A stretch of DNA of 22,500 nucleotides from Tubiluchus corallicola (Eukaryota > Priapulida > Priapulimorpha > Priapulimorphida > Tubiluchidae). Each line of letters starts with the position of its first letter. The first letter of the stretch is position 1. This document shows, piece by piece, positions 1 through 9,180 of this stretch. A program made the position numbers and the translations under genes. The notes beneath the pieces were generated by a model. The model saw only the letters and a program-made list of their open reading frames with translations. It was not told the origin of the DNA and did not search any database. The stretch spans positions 57,501 through 80,000 of the forward strand of contig JAQGDQ010000861.1 of the NCBI GenBank assembly GCA_030141605.1, in the 5' to 3' direction.

Positions 1-320
1 TGAACTACTCGAAAAATTATTGTATTGTGATACATACAAATTATAAGTTTTGAATGCTCTAATTATAATTTAGCATGACGAATTTGTGTCTGATTACCTA
101 CGTCAAATGCCAATTCATGCTTATGTTTATCGTGTTTTCGAAAAAAAGCACATACCATAGTTTTTGCTTTTAACATGAATTTAATTAAATCTTGATAGAC
201 ACGTCAAAATTTAAGAAGAAGCTTATTTAATTTTTCGTGATTTTACAAAATACGACAATTGTTAACAAATTACTAGTGGTGCTGCTTTCAACAATAATAG
301 TTATTTTTATGACTTCTTAG

Positions 321-438
321 CTCTGACGGCTCTACAGAAATCAGCACAAACGTTCCGGATACAATTACGTCATGGATTGCTAGTGCATTTGCCATAAGCG
401 ATACGTATGGCTTGGGAATTGCAGAAGAAACAGCTAAG
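321..438 (+). CDS. TEP gene exon 1 in the window (start of the A2M domain)
   Basis: Acceptor ttcttag ends at 320 and donor gtgcgt starts at 439. The first base completes a codon from an unseen upstream exon; 39 codons follow. The peptide contains [17 protein letters not shown] and then [10 protein letters not shown]. This is the classic segment after the bait region where the A2M domain begins, so the signal peptide, MG1-MG6 and bait region lie to the left of the window. It ends in phase 0, matching the next exon. Confidence 0.92.
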
Positions 439-3400
439 GTGCGTTTGTTACTAATTGCAATAACTCAGTTCAAAATAAATTCGCCGTTTATGTATATATA
501 GTTTTATCTTAAAAGCAATTAATGGCTAAACATGTAAAACTAATCAAGAATGTGAAGCATCGGATTATTCGCTTGTTGATGATTTTTCTGTCCAACTGCC
601 TGGATACGTCATTCAGAACACCATGTATCGTTGGCAAGGATCAGTTTTTTGCAAAAATTTAAAATACAGAGTAACTCTATTGTGACGTCATTGCACGAAC
701 AACAAGAAGAACGAAGTTGACAACAACAACATAGTGTTGATGACATTATACAGTTACTTCGTGAATAACCCAAAAATTACTTTTAACATGCGCATATATA
801 CATCATATAGTCCCAAAATCCTTTACAATGTAAGGTACTTTGCTCTCATTACAGTGTTTATGGTCTTTTTTCTCGCAACAGGTTTATTCTTGAAATTACT
901 GCCTATATGTATGCTTTATGTGTATCCAATATATGGATGTAAATATATGTGTGTGTATCATTGAACTGACGAGGCCATTCCATACCAGCTACTTTATAGC
1001 TGCTATGAAACGCTGATATGCAATGGCTTCGTAAGGAATAAAGCCATCACAATGTAGAGAGGGAGGGTCGAAAATAAAGGGCATTTCTCCTTCGTAACAC
1101 TACCCTCCTCTACAGAAAATGGTTCTTCCTCGAACCAGAATGAAGCACGCAGAAAATCTTTTATTGAAAAAAATAAATTTGCTTTCAGAACACTGCCGTC
1201 CTCTACAGAAAATGGTTTGGCCTCGAACCAGAATGAAGCACGCAGAAGAAATTTTTTTATTGAAAAGAATAAATTTACAAGTTTTACAGCAGTATAAAAT
1301 GTCTGTTATGCCTAAAACGTTTTTGCCATTTTAAGAGCATAACGCTTACGAAAAACGCTTGTGTCAAAATTTCCTGAACAAAAAGAATTAAGAAATGACT
1401 GTAGTTGAGGCTCGGAGAGCTGGCTCTGTCCCGGCCAGGTTCAGAAAGCGGTCTGGAGGCTCGTGGGGTTCAATTTGCCATGAAAGTTGATGTCCGAGTA
1501 CGTGCTTCTCGCTTGCAAGGTGGGTGCTCCTCAACCAGATGGCTGGAGTACGTCCACAGGCTCGTAAGGACTGCATCAACTAACATAGCACCGTTGTTCC
1601 TCTTCTTTGAGACGATAGCAGATCGGGAAGCTCTTTGCATTTCTTCACGTAACTGCTCCCAAATGTACGAACCCAGCGAATTGTTAGACTGACGATAGCG
1701 TCCATATACTTTATAGCTGCTATGAAACGCTGATTTGTAATGGCTTCGTAAAGGATGAAACCATCACAATGTAGAGGGGTAGATCGAAAATATATAAAGG
1801 GCATTTCGTCTTCGTAACACTATATATTTATCATAGACAGTAATTTCAAGAATAAACCAGTTGCAAGAAAAAAGACTAATAAAGTACCTTATGTTTTAAA
1901 GAATTTTGGGTTCTAAATTGGTATTCTAAGTTCTAGAGCCTCCCCGGCTGCCCAATTAGCAATTAGTACATGAGGAAAATGAAATTATCCTTATGTAAAG
2001 TGAGGTATTTGATTCTGATTTGGTTTAGAACAAACAAAAAACTGGTTGTGATTTAATTCAGTTAAAATATCATTTTTATATATTTCAGATTACAGTATCA
2101 AGACCATTTTTCGTTCAACTAGACCTTCCTTACTCCGTTATTCGTGGTGAGGACGTCTTTATCAGAGTTCTGGTCTTTAACTACCTAAACCATGACACAA
2201 ACGTTTTCCTGACACTAGGCGGTCGTGGGGAAATGTTTGAACACATTGGTGTGCCCAGCTCTGCCAAGTTTGACAGCAGAAGCAAAACAATCAAGGTACT
2301 ATACATGTTATAAAAGGCATTTCTCTGACGTTCTTAACACTATGTCTAGTATCTCATTGAAGTTAAAATTGATATGTGTACTATAAATGTGTCAAATAGC
2401 TATTAATGTGTGATAATATTTATATAGGCACCAGCTGGAGAACCAACTGCTGTTTTATTTGGAATCAAACCTCTAGTTATTGGAGAAATACAACTTAAAA
2501 TTAGCGGACAAACTGAAACGGCGGCTGACGCTGTTAGAAAGAATCTTCGAGTGAAGGTACAATCTAGTTTCTATTTTGATTTTTATTCGGATTTGTTGTT
2601 ATAGTTAGTGTTAATACGTAGACAACGTAGTGCACATCAGTTAATCTTGATCAGAATAAAGAATCAGCTTTTTCATTTCAGCCTGAGGGAGTCACTCGCT
2701 ATTTCAATAAAGCTCACTTTGTAGATCTCACACAGGAAGATAGCATCAAAGTTACGACCACAATACCATGGCTTGTCGACATCGTTGAAGGTTCTGAGCG
2801 ATTGGAAGTGTCCGTTATAGGAGATTTGATGGGACCTTCAATAAAGAATTTGGACAGGTTGATTCGTATGCCGACAGGATGCGGTGAACAGAATATGATC
2901 AAGTTTGCTCCCAATGTCTTTGTGTCCAATTACCTCGTAGCTATTGATGAGTACACTCCCGATATTCAAACTAAAACCAAACAATTTATGGACATAGGTA
3001 AGCTATTCAGATTTGTCCAGTTTTTAGCACACGTAGGTTTTAAAATTATTTCTTATAATGCCTAAGAGTATCACACATTGTTTTCAGTTATCACTTGGCT
3101 TGTTTAAAATTTTTGTTTTTGTTTATTATTCAATTTACTTAATGCTATAACTCGCTAAGAGAATTAGTCGCATTCATTTACAAATAATATTGCGTTTTTA
3201 AAGGGTATCAGCGAGAGCTTACATACCAAAGAGAAGATGGATCATTTAGTGCATTTGGTAATAGAGATGATTATGGAAGCGTATGGTAAGTGCAAACAAA
3301 AACAAAGGCTTGATGATTCTTTACATTGTTTCGCAATAAACGTATACATATGCATTACATGTGCATCGATAATCAGTTTTTGTTAATACAAAATTATGAT

Positions 3401-6400
3401 AAAATTCATGAATTCTGCGCTAGAGACCTAAGAAGCTAGCTTATGGTAGGCCACTAGAATTAGTTACAAAAAAAATTACAATATATACAGATACAATATT
3501 ACAATATATACAGACATAAATACGGGTGGGAAATAATAAAAATATTATTATACTAGAGGGGAAGTTTTTGAAAATGAAAAACAACAAATCATGATTGAGT
3601 GATCAGTTATATGTTTCAAGCAAGTTTAATGTATAATTTTTTTAAAATATGGATAGCAAGTTGGCATTTTTAATAGCTGGAGCAATTGAACTCCATATGT
3701 AAGGGTCATTGTATCTAATAGAAAATTTTGTGTTGCACTGTATGTAGTCGTAGTTAAGTCTATATCGTGAAACTTTATATCTTGTTTAAAGCTAAGAATA
3801 ATGTGCAAAATTCACTCTATGTGAGGAGAGCCCAGGAAAGTGTGATTATTACAAGAAGGCTTACCATCATACACATTATGTTAAATGTACCACAGGTTTG
3901 GACATTTTACAGATAAACACCAGATGTATAATAAGGTTCATAATATTATAGGTTGTTTGTATTATAGAGATGGTTAAATACCAATGTTGTTAAAAGATAT
4001 AGCAATAACAAGCAATAAGCATTTCTTTGAACTGCAAAATGGCAATTCGAAAATAGGAACCAGTTAAAATTACATAACAGGTTGTAATGCTGACAATGAA
4101 GTTTATTATTTGAACAGATAATATTTGAAATTCTCGTGGTCTACGATTTCCGGTCCATAGAACAGTCATCAGAATTAGTTTGAATTGCTGATTTCTGCTG
4201 ATGTTAAAATTGGTGCTACGTACGTGTTAACGGAAGTGGTGCTGACAAGCCACTGGCGTAGCAGCGTCTAGTTTTTCTGCTGGATTACTGTTGCGTTTAC
4301 CTGTCTGAAGGCAGATTTCTTTTATTTTAGAATTCTGCCTGAGCAATGTCTACAATAGGCATGACAGGCGTATGATGATGATGATGATGATGATGATGAC
4401 TATGTACGTGTGCTCATTGAATAGCATTTTTTAATAGTTAGCCTTACTGTAGTTAACACATGCTTTTTAACAAATAAGAGTAGTGTTATACTGAAAGTGG
4501 GTGTTCCAGAATCATTTTTATTTTCTTAGGTTGACGGCATTTGTTGCTAAATCATTCTCTCAAGCTGACAAATATCTCTTCATTGATCCTAAAGTTATGA
4601 CCAGAACAGTATCATGGCTGGTTAGACATCAGCAAGCAGATGGAGTATTTAAGGAAGTGGGAGGTCGTGTGATACACAAAGAGATGCAGGTAATATACGT
4701 AAATATTGTTTGCTCTCTGAGTGAATGTGCTGCCAGCAAGCTATTTGGCACCAGGCTTTTATATCAAAAACTTCAAACTCTGTTGACAGTATATACAATT
4801 CTGAAAGAAAGTGCAGTGGTTCTTAGTATGGAGTAACTTCTGCCTTTATCGTTTTTCGGTTTTTGAATAATGTTGATACCATTTTTGTTATAGGGGCAAG
4901 CTAGCAAAGGAATTGCTCTTTCTGCGTACACTCTTATATCATTGTTAGAAGTTGATAAAAACATGCAAGATGAGGTAACTTTTTAATCGTATAATTCACT
5001 GCATCTACGAATGTTATTTTAATGAAGTTGCACATTAATTTATCTTGTTTCAAGAGAGAGAGTCTATTTGAGTTTCAAGGCAATAGCAGAAATCTTGTAA
5101 TTGAATGTACCTTATATACAACAAGTATGAAAGATTTCCTTTTCACTATAAAATCACAATTTAAATTCAATTGTATAGGGTATTGCCAAGATAGACGTTT
5201 CTGGTCTTAAAGACGCAATCAAAAGGGCTGCTGACTATTTAGCTTCAAAGGTTGACACATTGGAAACACCATATGATTTAGCGCTTGTGAATTATGCATT
5301 TACATTAATGGATCATGAAAACGCTACTATTACACAAAGGAAATTTGATGACCTTGCCATAACTGAAGGTATGTTCCAGAGCTCATAACGTAATAATGTT
5401 TAAGAGCAGTTTACTAGATAAATTTCTTTTATGTAGACTAGTTCTGGTTTTTACTCTGATTTGCAGATAAGAAGATTATTAAATTAATTGGTACATGAAT
5501 AAGGTGATTAATTATTAGTCGACTCTATGTGTCTATCTGCTCAACTATGTTACAGTAAAATCAAAACTGGTGAAATTATAATAACCAAACTTGACAGGGA
5601 TAGGTCTGAGCAAGACCTGAAGACCAATTGCTTTTTGGTTTAAAAGGCCGAAGCCCAGGTTCACTAGGTCAAAAAACTCAAAATGAATTTTTAATCGCAG
5701 TGACTTCATGTAAGGGCATCTGTCCTTCTTATCAATGTTCTCTATCTATGAAGATAGATTCTTTAAAGCTAGACATTAAAATTGGCATAGATAGGCAAGT
5801 ATTAGCTTTTGCTTTAAATGGTACTCAAGAATAAACACAAACAACTTGGCTGAAAATAAGTTACTGTGCTTGTATACTAGTGTTGTGCAGATCGCTGGCG
5901 TCTATTAGAATTACATGGAACATTGTAGAATGTTCCGTTGGAATGATTGTCTTACAGTGTGGAATTTTCTGGAACAAAACTTCTGGAAGCTTCTTGTGCA
6001 CGCTATATAAGGCGAAGCAGGCTGCTGAGACAGGGACACGTTGATTCACACGGACGCACACTTACACATTCTCTTGTATACTTGTATTTTCAGATACACT
6101 TAAACGTTTTCCAGATTTTCACGTTTACTGTAATCATTTCGTGTTCCTTCATACTTTTGTGTTGTAGAATTCTCGCTTAATAAACTAGTTTAATTTGACG
6201 AAGTGTTTTCTGGATTTTCTCTACGAGCCTTCCGAGAGAAACAAAACACAACAACAAACACTAAACTTTATTTCACACAGGTGATAAGAAGTACTGGATG
6301 AACCCACAAGATGAGGAAAAGCCAGCTAGTTATTACAAGCACCACAATCACAAGTCTGTGGATATTGAGATGACTGCTTATGGTATCCTCGCGTACTTAG

Positions 6401-9180
6401 CCAATGATAATCTAGAGGACGCTGCTCCAGTTATGAAATGGTTAGTTAGCCAGAGGAATTCTTTGGGTGGATTTACTTCAACACAGGTATGCATATGTAT
6501 TATGTTATAGAATAGGCTACTTAGTCTACTAGATGATGTGTACTGGAAAGCTAACACACATTTCTCAATATGCAATGCAGATAGTATATTTTAAGGTACA
6601 GATAGGCAAAATTAACCTAATATTTTAATGTAGTTTGTACCTTCTATGGACACACTTTATGGGTGTATTTTGTAGTAAGTTAAACAGTAATATGTTATTT
6701 TAATTAATGCATTATGGTGCCCTGTGTTAATATGAAACAGCAGTCTATGCAGTCTTATAGTTACAAATTCTGCTAATTTGATTTTTGAATTTTCTCTAGG
6801 ATACAATAATTGGTTTACAAGCTCTGTCTGAGTTTGGAGAAAAAACACAGTCACCAGACACAGACATCGAGATAGATATTACCGCCGGGCCTACTCATAA
6901 TAAATTTGTTGTCAATGCAGAAAATGCTGATGTACTACAAGAGTGGGTGGTAAGTAAATTGAAATCATCTAACATTTTTGCTTATAGTTTTTGTGTAAAA
7001 ACTTTTATTCAGTGATGATTTAATAGATGAATGCTACACATGTGATTAACAATTGTGCACTCACTTTAGGTTGGCAGTCCAGAGCAAACAGTTTCTTTCA
7101 CAGCTTCTGGAACTGGTACCACTTTAGTGCAGGTGTCATGGCAATACAACGAAATTGTAGATGATTTACCACCAGCGTATAATATATATCATCAAAAGGG
7201 TGGAGTCCAGATGAAAATATAATAGTTGTAGAAATTTGTTCTAGGTAAGGACTGTTATTGTTATGAAATAAATGAACATATTGTTAAATTATTGTGTAAA
7301 CACTTTTTATTTATTGTACTCTTTCAAGATACTATAGGTTAGTTATTGTTTTGTTCTTTATAGAGAGCTGATTACATTAAAGTTTTATTCCCTTAATGTT
7401 TTTTAAAGTTTAGTTGTTCTACTTACAACCGTTTTCATGTTACTGAATCTTTTTCATAGATATCTGAATGACGGTCCAAGCGGTATGTCTGTGGCAGAAA
7501 TTCAGTTGCCGTCTGGCTTCAAAGTTGATGAAGATCAGCTCAACGACTTGACGCGGTTAAGAGATTTACAAAGAGTCGAGCCTGCTGACGAAGGCAGTGC
7601 TGTCAATATTTATTATAATCAGGTATGTTTGACAGATTTCCAGAACGAAACTTGGGTAAACGAGTCAGAAAATTGGAAGGAAAAAGGAAAATGTTGTGGA
7701 GATCGCTGGCATCTATTAGAATTACATAGAACATTGTAGAATGTTCCGTTATAATAATCGTCTTACCGTGTAGAATGTTCTGGAACAAAACTTCTAGAAG
7801 CTTCTTGGGCACGCTATATAAAGCGAAGCAGGCCGTTGAGACGGGAGCACACGGATTCACACGGACTCCACTTACACATTCTCTTGTATACTTACATTTT
7901 CAGATACACTCAAACGTTTTCCAGATTTTCACCTTTAGTGTAATCATTTCGCGTTCCTTCATACTTTTGTGTTGTAGAATTCTCGCTTAATAAACTAGTT
8001 TAATTTGACGGCGTGTTTCTGGTTTTCTCTACGAGCCTTCCGAGAGAAACAAAACACAACAGGAAACATAGGAACACTTCATGGAGCTAATACCAGCATT
8101 TTTCCAGTATAGTTACTGTAGTTACTGAGTACAAAGGCTTTACTGATGATTTTAGTAAACAGCATGACAGAAGTATAAAGTTTTGTCATAGATACTCAGT
8201 AATATGGCTGTGCCTTTTCACCAAGTTTTCAAAATATTTACTTAATTTGCAGATTCCTAATGATGAGGACACCTGCGCAAGAGTGCATGCAAATAGAGTA
8301 GTTATTGTAGATAACTTAAAACATAGTCCAGCTCGAGTTTATTCTTACTATAACACTGGTGAGTAAACTGCACTTAAATTTTCACTACATTTTATAGTGA
8401 TATAGATCTAATTACATTTACGTAATATAAAGCTAACATGTGGTAAATGTAACATTCCACTGTGAAATGAACACAATTTTATGGTGAAATTATAACGTGA
8501 TAACATTTAGACACTTATTCAATAGACACTGGCTGATAAAAAATCCTACACGTTTTAAAATGAGTACTTTACAATCATTCTAGCTGTTAAATAGGGCCTT
8601 AATAAATAAAAATATAAACTTTCTATAAAGGGTAAGTCATGAAATGTCCTTTCGACAATGTTTGCGTCTGTAAGGGATATTATCAGAACAAACTATGCAA
8701 TGTGAAAGGGGAGTACAAACCTCTTATTGTTCACTTGTTCTCGCTCTCTCTGTTGTCAGCAGGCAGTTAAATTTAGTGGTCAAGGATGTTGGGCTTGTCA
8801 TTCAAAGAGTCCCAGAATCCCTGGCTGATTCAAGTACAAGCAGAGAACTCATTAGTCTGAATGGCGCCTTTACTCCTGGATTTTTGGCATTTTCTTCTTT
8901 TTGGTCAAATAATGGTTCATTCATAATTGATAAATGATCTTGAAATTAAAATGGTGTGTACAAATAATATTTCGTATTTTTCAGTTCTTCACCACCAGAA
9001 AATTTTCTGTAAATAGCCTGTAACTCTTCTCAAAAGTTTGTATTTATAACGAATCAAAGAATAACTCATCTCGTGGATTCCTTTTCAGAGGAACAGGCCA
9101 TGACGCAGTACAGAATCGACAATTTACATGTTCCTGTACCAGTAGATGACACAGAAGAGGGAGTGACTCCTGATCCTTGA
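321..9180 (+). CDS. Thioester-containing protein (CD109/TEP/alpha-2-macroglobulin family), C-terminal half, 14 exons
   Basis: This is the 3' half of a secreted thioester protein gene. Joined exons: 321-438, 2089-2295, 2428-2556, 2682-2997, 3204-3285, 4530-4689, 4894-4974, 5179-5368, 6281-6486, 6800-6949, 7070-7244, 7460-7622, 8253-8358, 9089-9180. They total 2175 nt, about 724 codons; the family is usually about 1400-1500 residues, so roughly half is off the left edge. Seen in the sequence: the VPDTITSW segment, the GCGEQ thioester, the VIHKEM histidine, the [13 protein letters not shown] segment near the end of the thioester domain, and two receptor-domain cysteines (EICSRY, DTCARV). Family knowledge: such proteins trap proteases or opsonise microbes, and the histidine favours ester formation with hydroxyls. 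The pattern is closest to CD109/TEP. The C-terminus is short and hydrophilic (ends TPDP), with no membrane or GPI-type tail. All splice phases agree except in exon 11, which is off by one base. Confidence 0.93.
988..1822. repeat. Direct repeat pair of about 115 bp inside the TIR element
   Basis: The segment at about 988-1101 recurs in the same orientation at about 1702-1822. Shared blocks include CTTTATAGCTGCTATGAAAC, CAATGTAGAG and AAAGGGCATTTC, ending CTTCGTAACAC. They differ by scattered substitutions and small gaps. The stretch between them is partly GC-richer (about 1405-1690) and I do not recognise it. Confidence 0.65.
1101..1285. repeat. Two tandem units of about 93 bp
   Basis: CCTCTACAGAAAATGGTT starts at 1107 and again at 1200. 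Both units continue CCTCGAACCAGAATGAAGC, then ACGCAGAA and an A/T-rich end with TTTATTGAAAA. Any open frame across them is a by-product of the repeat. Confidence 0.7.
2089..2295 (+). CDS. TEP gene exon 2 (MG7 region)
   Basis: Acceptor tatttcag ends at 2088 and donor gtacta follows 2295; 69 codons, phase 0 at both ends. It contains [18 protein letters not shown] and VLVFNYLN, matching the strongly conserved 'PF(F)VxLxLPYSVxRGE...xxNYL' block of the superfamily, in a macroglobulin (beta-sandwich) domain. Confidence 0.93.
2428..2556 (+). CDS. TEP gene exon 3 (end of MG7, start of CUB linker)
   Basis: Acceptor tttatatag ends at 2427 and donor gtacaa follows 2556; 43 codons, phase 0 at both ends. 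It contains [17 protein letters not shown] and ends KNLRVK, as in the family strand 'xPxxxGxxxxxVxA...D.V.R.LxVxPEG', which continues directly into the next exon. Confidence 0.9.
2682..2997 (+). CDS. TEP gene exon 4 (CUB first half and thioester site)
   Basis: Acceptor catttcag ends at 2681 and donor gtaagc starts at 2998; 105 codons plus one base. It begins [16 protein letters not shown] and runs through the first half of CUB ([16 protein letters not shown]) into the thioester domain. The thioester pentapeptide GCGEQ is at 2877-2891 within [17 protein letters not shown]; in active members its Cys and Gln side chains form the internal thioester. All required residues are intact. Confidence 0.95.
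3204..3285 (+). CDS. TEP gene exon 5 (thioester domain)
   Basis: The acceptor aaag ends at 3203 and donor gtaagt starts at 3286. The exon starts with two bases completing a Gly codon and ends with two bases (TG) of a Trp codon. The peptide [20 protein letters not shown] then DDYGSV matches the family 'GYQR.L.Y...DGSFSAFG' helix region. Confidence 0.93.
3286..4529. other. Large TEP intron with possible SINE tail
   Basis: No coding similarity seen. At about 4247-4371 there is a GC-richer stretch ending directly in an ATG trinucleotide run. This is a layout seen in some SINEs, but I see no clear A or B box, so the call is weak. Confidence 0.3.
4372..4399. repeat. (ATG)9 microsatellite
   Basis: Nine uninterrupted ATG units within the large TEP intron; a likely length-polymorphic site. 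Confidence 0.9.
4530..4689 (+). CDS. TEP gene exon 6 (thioester domain, catalytic-type histidine)
   Basis: Acceptor ttttcttag ends at 4529 and donor gtaata starts at 4690. One base completes the Trp codon, then 53 codons. [20 protein letters not shown] is a hallmark of the thioester domain. GRVIHKEMQ places a histidine (codon 4675-4677) where C3 and CD109 carry the histidine that directs the thioester to hydroxyl targets; classic vertebrate alpha-2-macroglobulin has Asn there. This is the best single clue for the CD109/TEP subgroup. Confidence 0.93.
4894..4974 (+). CDS. TEP gene exon 7 (thioester domain)
   Basis: Acceptor tgttatag ends at 4893 and donor gtaact starts at 4975; 27 codons, phase 0 at both ends. 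The peptide [19 protein letters not shown] matches the conserved 'G....(V/I)(A/T)LTAYVLxxLLE' helix. Confidence 0.9.
5179..5368 (+). CDS. TEP gene exon 8 (thioester domain)
   Basis: Acceptor ttgtatag ends at 5178 and donor gtatgt starts at 5369; 63 codons plus one base. It contains [14 protein letters not shown] and [15 protein letters not shown], the family helix pair 'A..YL......YxLALxxYAL'. The NAT sequence (Asn-Ala-Thr) is a possible N-glycosylation site. Confidence 0.9.
5881..6253 (+). mobile_element. Heat-shock LTR-like element, copy 1 (373 bp, TEP intron)
   Basis: Starts TGTTGTG and ends CACAACA. Order inside: a degenerate HSE (5918-5935), two trimeric HSEs (5962-5974 and 5981-5993), TATATAA at 6004-6010, AATAAA at 6179-6184, then a tail with GAGCCTTCCGAGAGAAAC shared by all copies. 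This U3-R-U5 order without an internal region fits a solo LTR. It lies in the same orientation as the TEP gene, 27 bp before exon 9. I found no clean target-site duplication (left flank actag, right flank acaaa). Confidence 0.75.
5962..6010 (+). promoter_or_regulatory. Heat-shock promoter in copy 1: two trimeric HSEs plus TATA box
   Basis: GAATTTTCTGGAA (5962-5974) and TTCTGGAAGCTTC (5981-5993) are both perfect three-unit heat-shock elements (alternating GAA/TTC at 5-bp steps). TATATAA follows at 6004-6010, about 10 bp away. This is the spacing of classical hsp promoters, where HSF trimers bind. It points toward TEP exon 9. Confidence 0.7.
6281..6486 (+). CDS. TEP gene exon 9 (thioester domain)
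   Basis: Acceptor tttcacacag ends at 6280 and donor gtatgc starts at 6487; two bases plus 68 codons. It contains [14 protein letters not shown] and [14 protein letters not shown], the conserved 'xxEMTAYxLLxxL...RNxxGGFxSTQD' segment. An in-frame ATG is at 6298. The acceptor is only 27 bp downstream of a solo-LTR-like insertion; a possible branch site (ctaaac) remains in the host sequence between them. Confidence 0.93.
6800..6949 (+). CDS. TEP gene exon 10 (end of thioester domain, CUB second half)
   Basis: Acceptor tttctctag ends at 6799 and donor gtaagt starts at 6950; 50 codons, phase 0 at both ends. [17 protein letters not shown] completes the last thioester-domain helix, then DIEIDITAG and [16 protein letters not shown] form the returning CUB strands. 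Confidence 0.9.
7070..7244 (+). CDS. TEP gene exon 11 (CUB/receptor-binding junction) with a frame break
   Basis: Acceptor cactttag ends at 7069 and donor gtaagg starts at 7245. Length is 175 nt, but the phases of exons 10 and 12 require a remainder of two, so one base is missing (or two are extra). The entering frame reads [20 protein letters not shown] and hits TAA at 7220-7222. The conserved peptide [12 protein letters not shown] lies one base back and joins exon 12 correctly as ...CSRYLNDG. A TAA at 7180-7182 closes that frame upstream, so the switch must fall within about 7183-7219, which contains the run CAAAAGGG. A sequencing or assembly indel, a real null allele and -1 recoding are all possible; an indel is most likely. 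Confidence 0.85.
7460..7622 (+). CDS. TEP gene exon 12 (receptor-binding domain)
   Basis: Acceptor tttcatag ends at 7459 and donor gtatgt starts at 7623; one base plus 54 codons. The peptide [20 protein letters not shown] matches the family 'SGM(A/V)xxExxLxSGF' motif of the A2M receptor-binding domain. It needs AG from exon 11 to complete an Arg codon, which supports the exon 11 frame problem. Confidence 0.92.
7692..8061 (+). mobile_element. Heat-shock LTR-like element, copy 2 (370 bp, TEP intron)
   Basis: Same ends and internal order as the other copies. Both trimeric HSEs are perfect (7773-7785 and 7792-7804), TATATAAA is at 7815-7822 and AATAAA at about 7989-7994. Flanks ggaaaa before and ggaaa after suggest a 5-bp duplication GGAAA with one extra A. 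It lies in sense orientation in the intron between exons 12 and 13. Confidence 0.78.
7773..7822 (+). promoter_or_regulatory. Heat-shock promoter in copy 2: two perfect HSEs plus TATA box
   Basis: GAATGTTCTGGAA (7773-7785), TTCTAGAAGCTTC (7792-7804) and TATATAAA (7815-7822). This is the least degraded version of the family promoter. Confidence 0.75.
8253..8358 (+). CDS. TEP gene exon 13 (receptor-binding domain)
   Basis: Acceptor aatttgcag ends at 8252 and donor gtgagt starts at 8359; 35 codons plus one base. [18 protein letters not shown] and [10 protein letters not shown] match the family 'C......Y.V.N....V.VYDYYxP' end of the domain. Its cysteine is expected to pair with the one in EICSRY of exon 11. 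Confidence 0.88.
9089..9180 (+). CDS. TEP gene exon 14, terminal coding exon with TGA stop
   Basis: Acceptor ccttttcag ends at 9088; two bases complete a Glu codon, then 29 codons and TGA at 9178-9180. [10 protein letters not shown] matches the final family strand. The acidic tail ([12 protein letters not shown]) has no hydrophobic stretch, so a GPI or membrane anchor is unlikely in this isoform. The 3' UTR follows. Confidence 0.87.

Larger units (their letters stand above)
812..1910. mobile_element. TIR-bounded element of 1.1 kb in a TEP intron
   Basis: The intron 439-2088 holds two facing repeats. The left arm is about 812-905, starting CCCAAAATCCTTTA. The right arm is about 1820-1910, reading on the other strand CCCAAAATTCTTTA. 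Arms share GGTTTATTCTTGAAATTACT and AAGGTAC, with one gap of about 16 nt. Inside are a 2-unit tandem repeat and a longer direct repeat. No transposase-like frame is visible, so it is probably a non-autonomous DNA transposon. No clear target-site duplication was found. Confidence 0.6.

Noticed and set aside
7775-7990. A 71-codon frame shared among the LTR copies (also near 10310 and 5947)
   Set aside because: The frame starts within the HSE and TATA region and is shared only because the copies are recent. No known domain is visible, and the frame is not kept in every copy.
8695-8937. 80-codon frame in the last TEP intron
   Set aside because: Between two well-supported exons and without splice signals in a matching phase; reads as intron noise.
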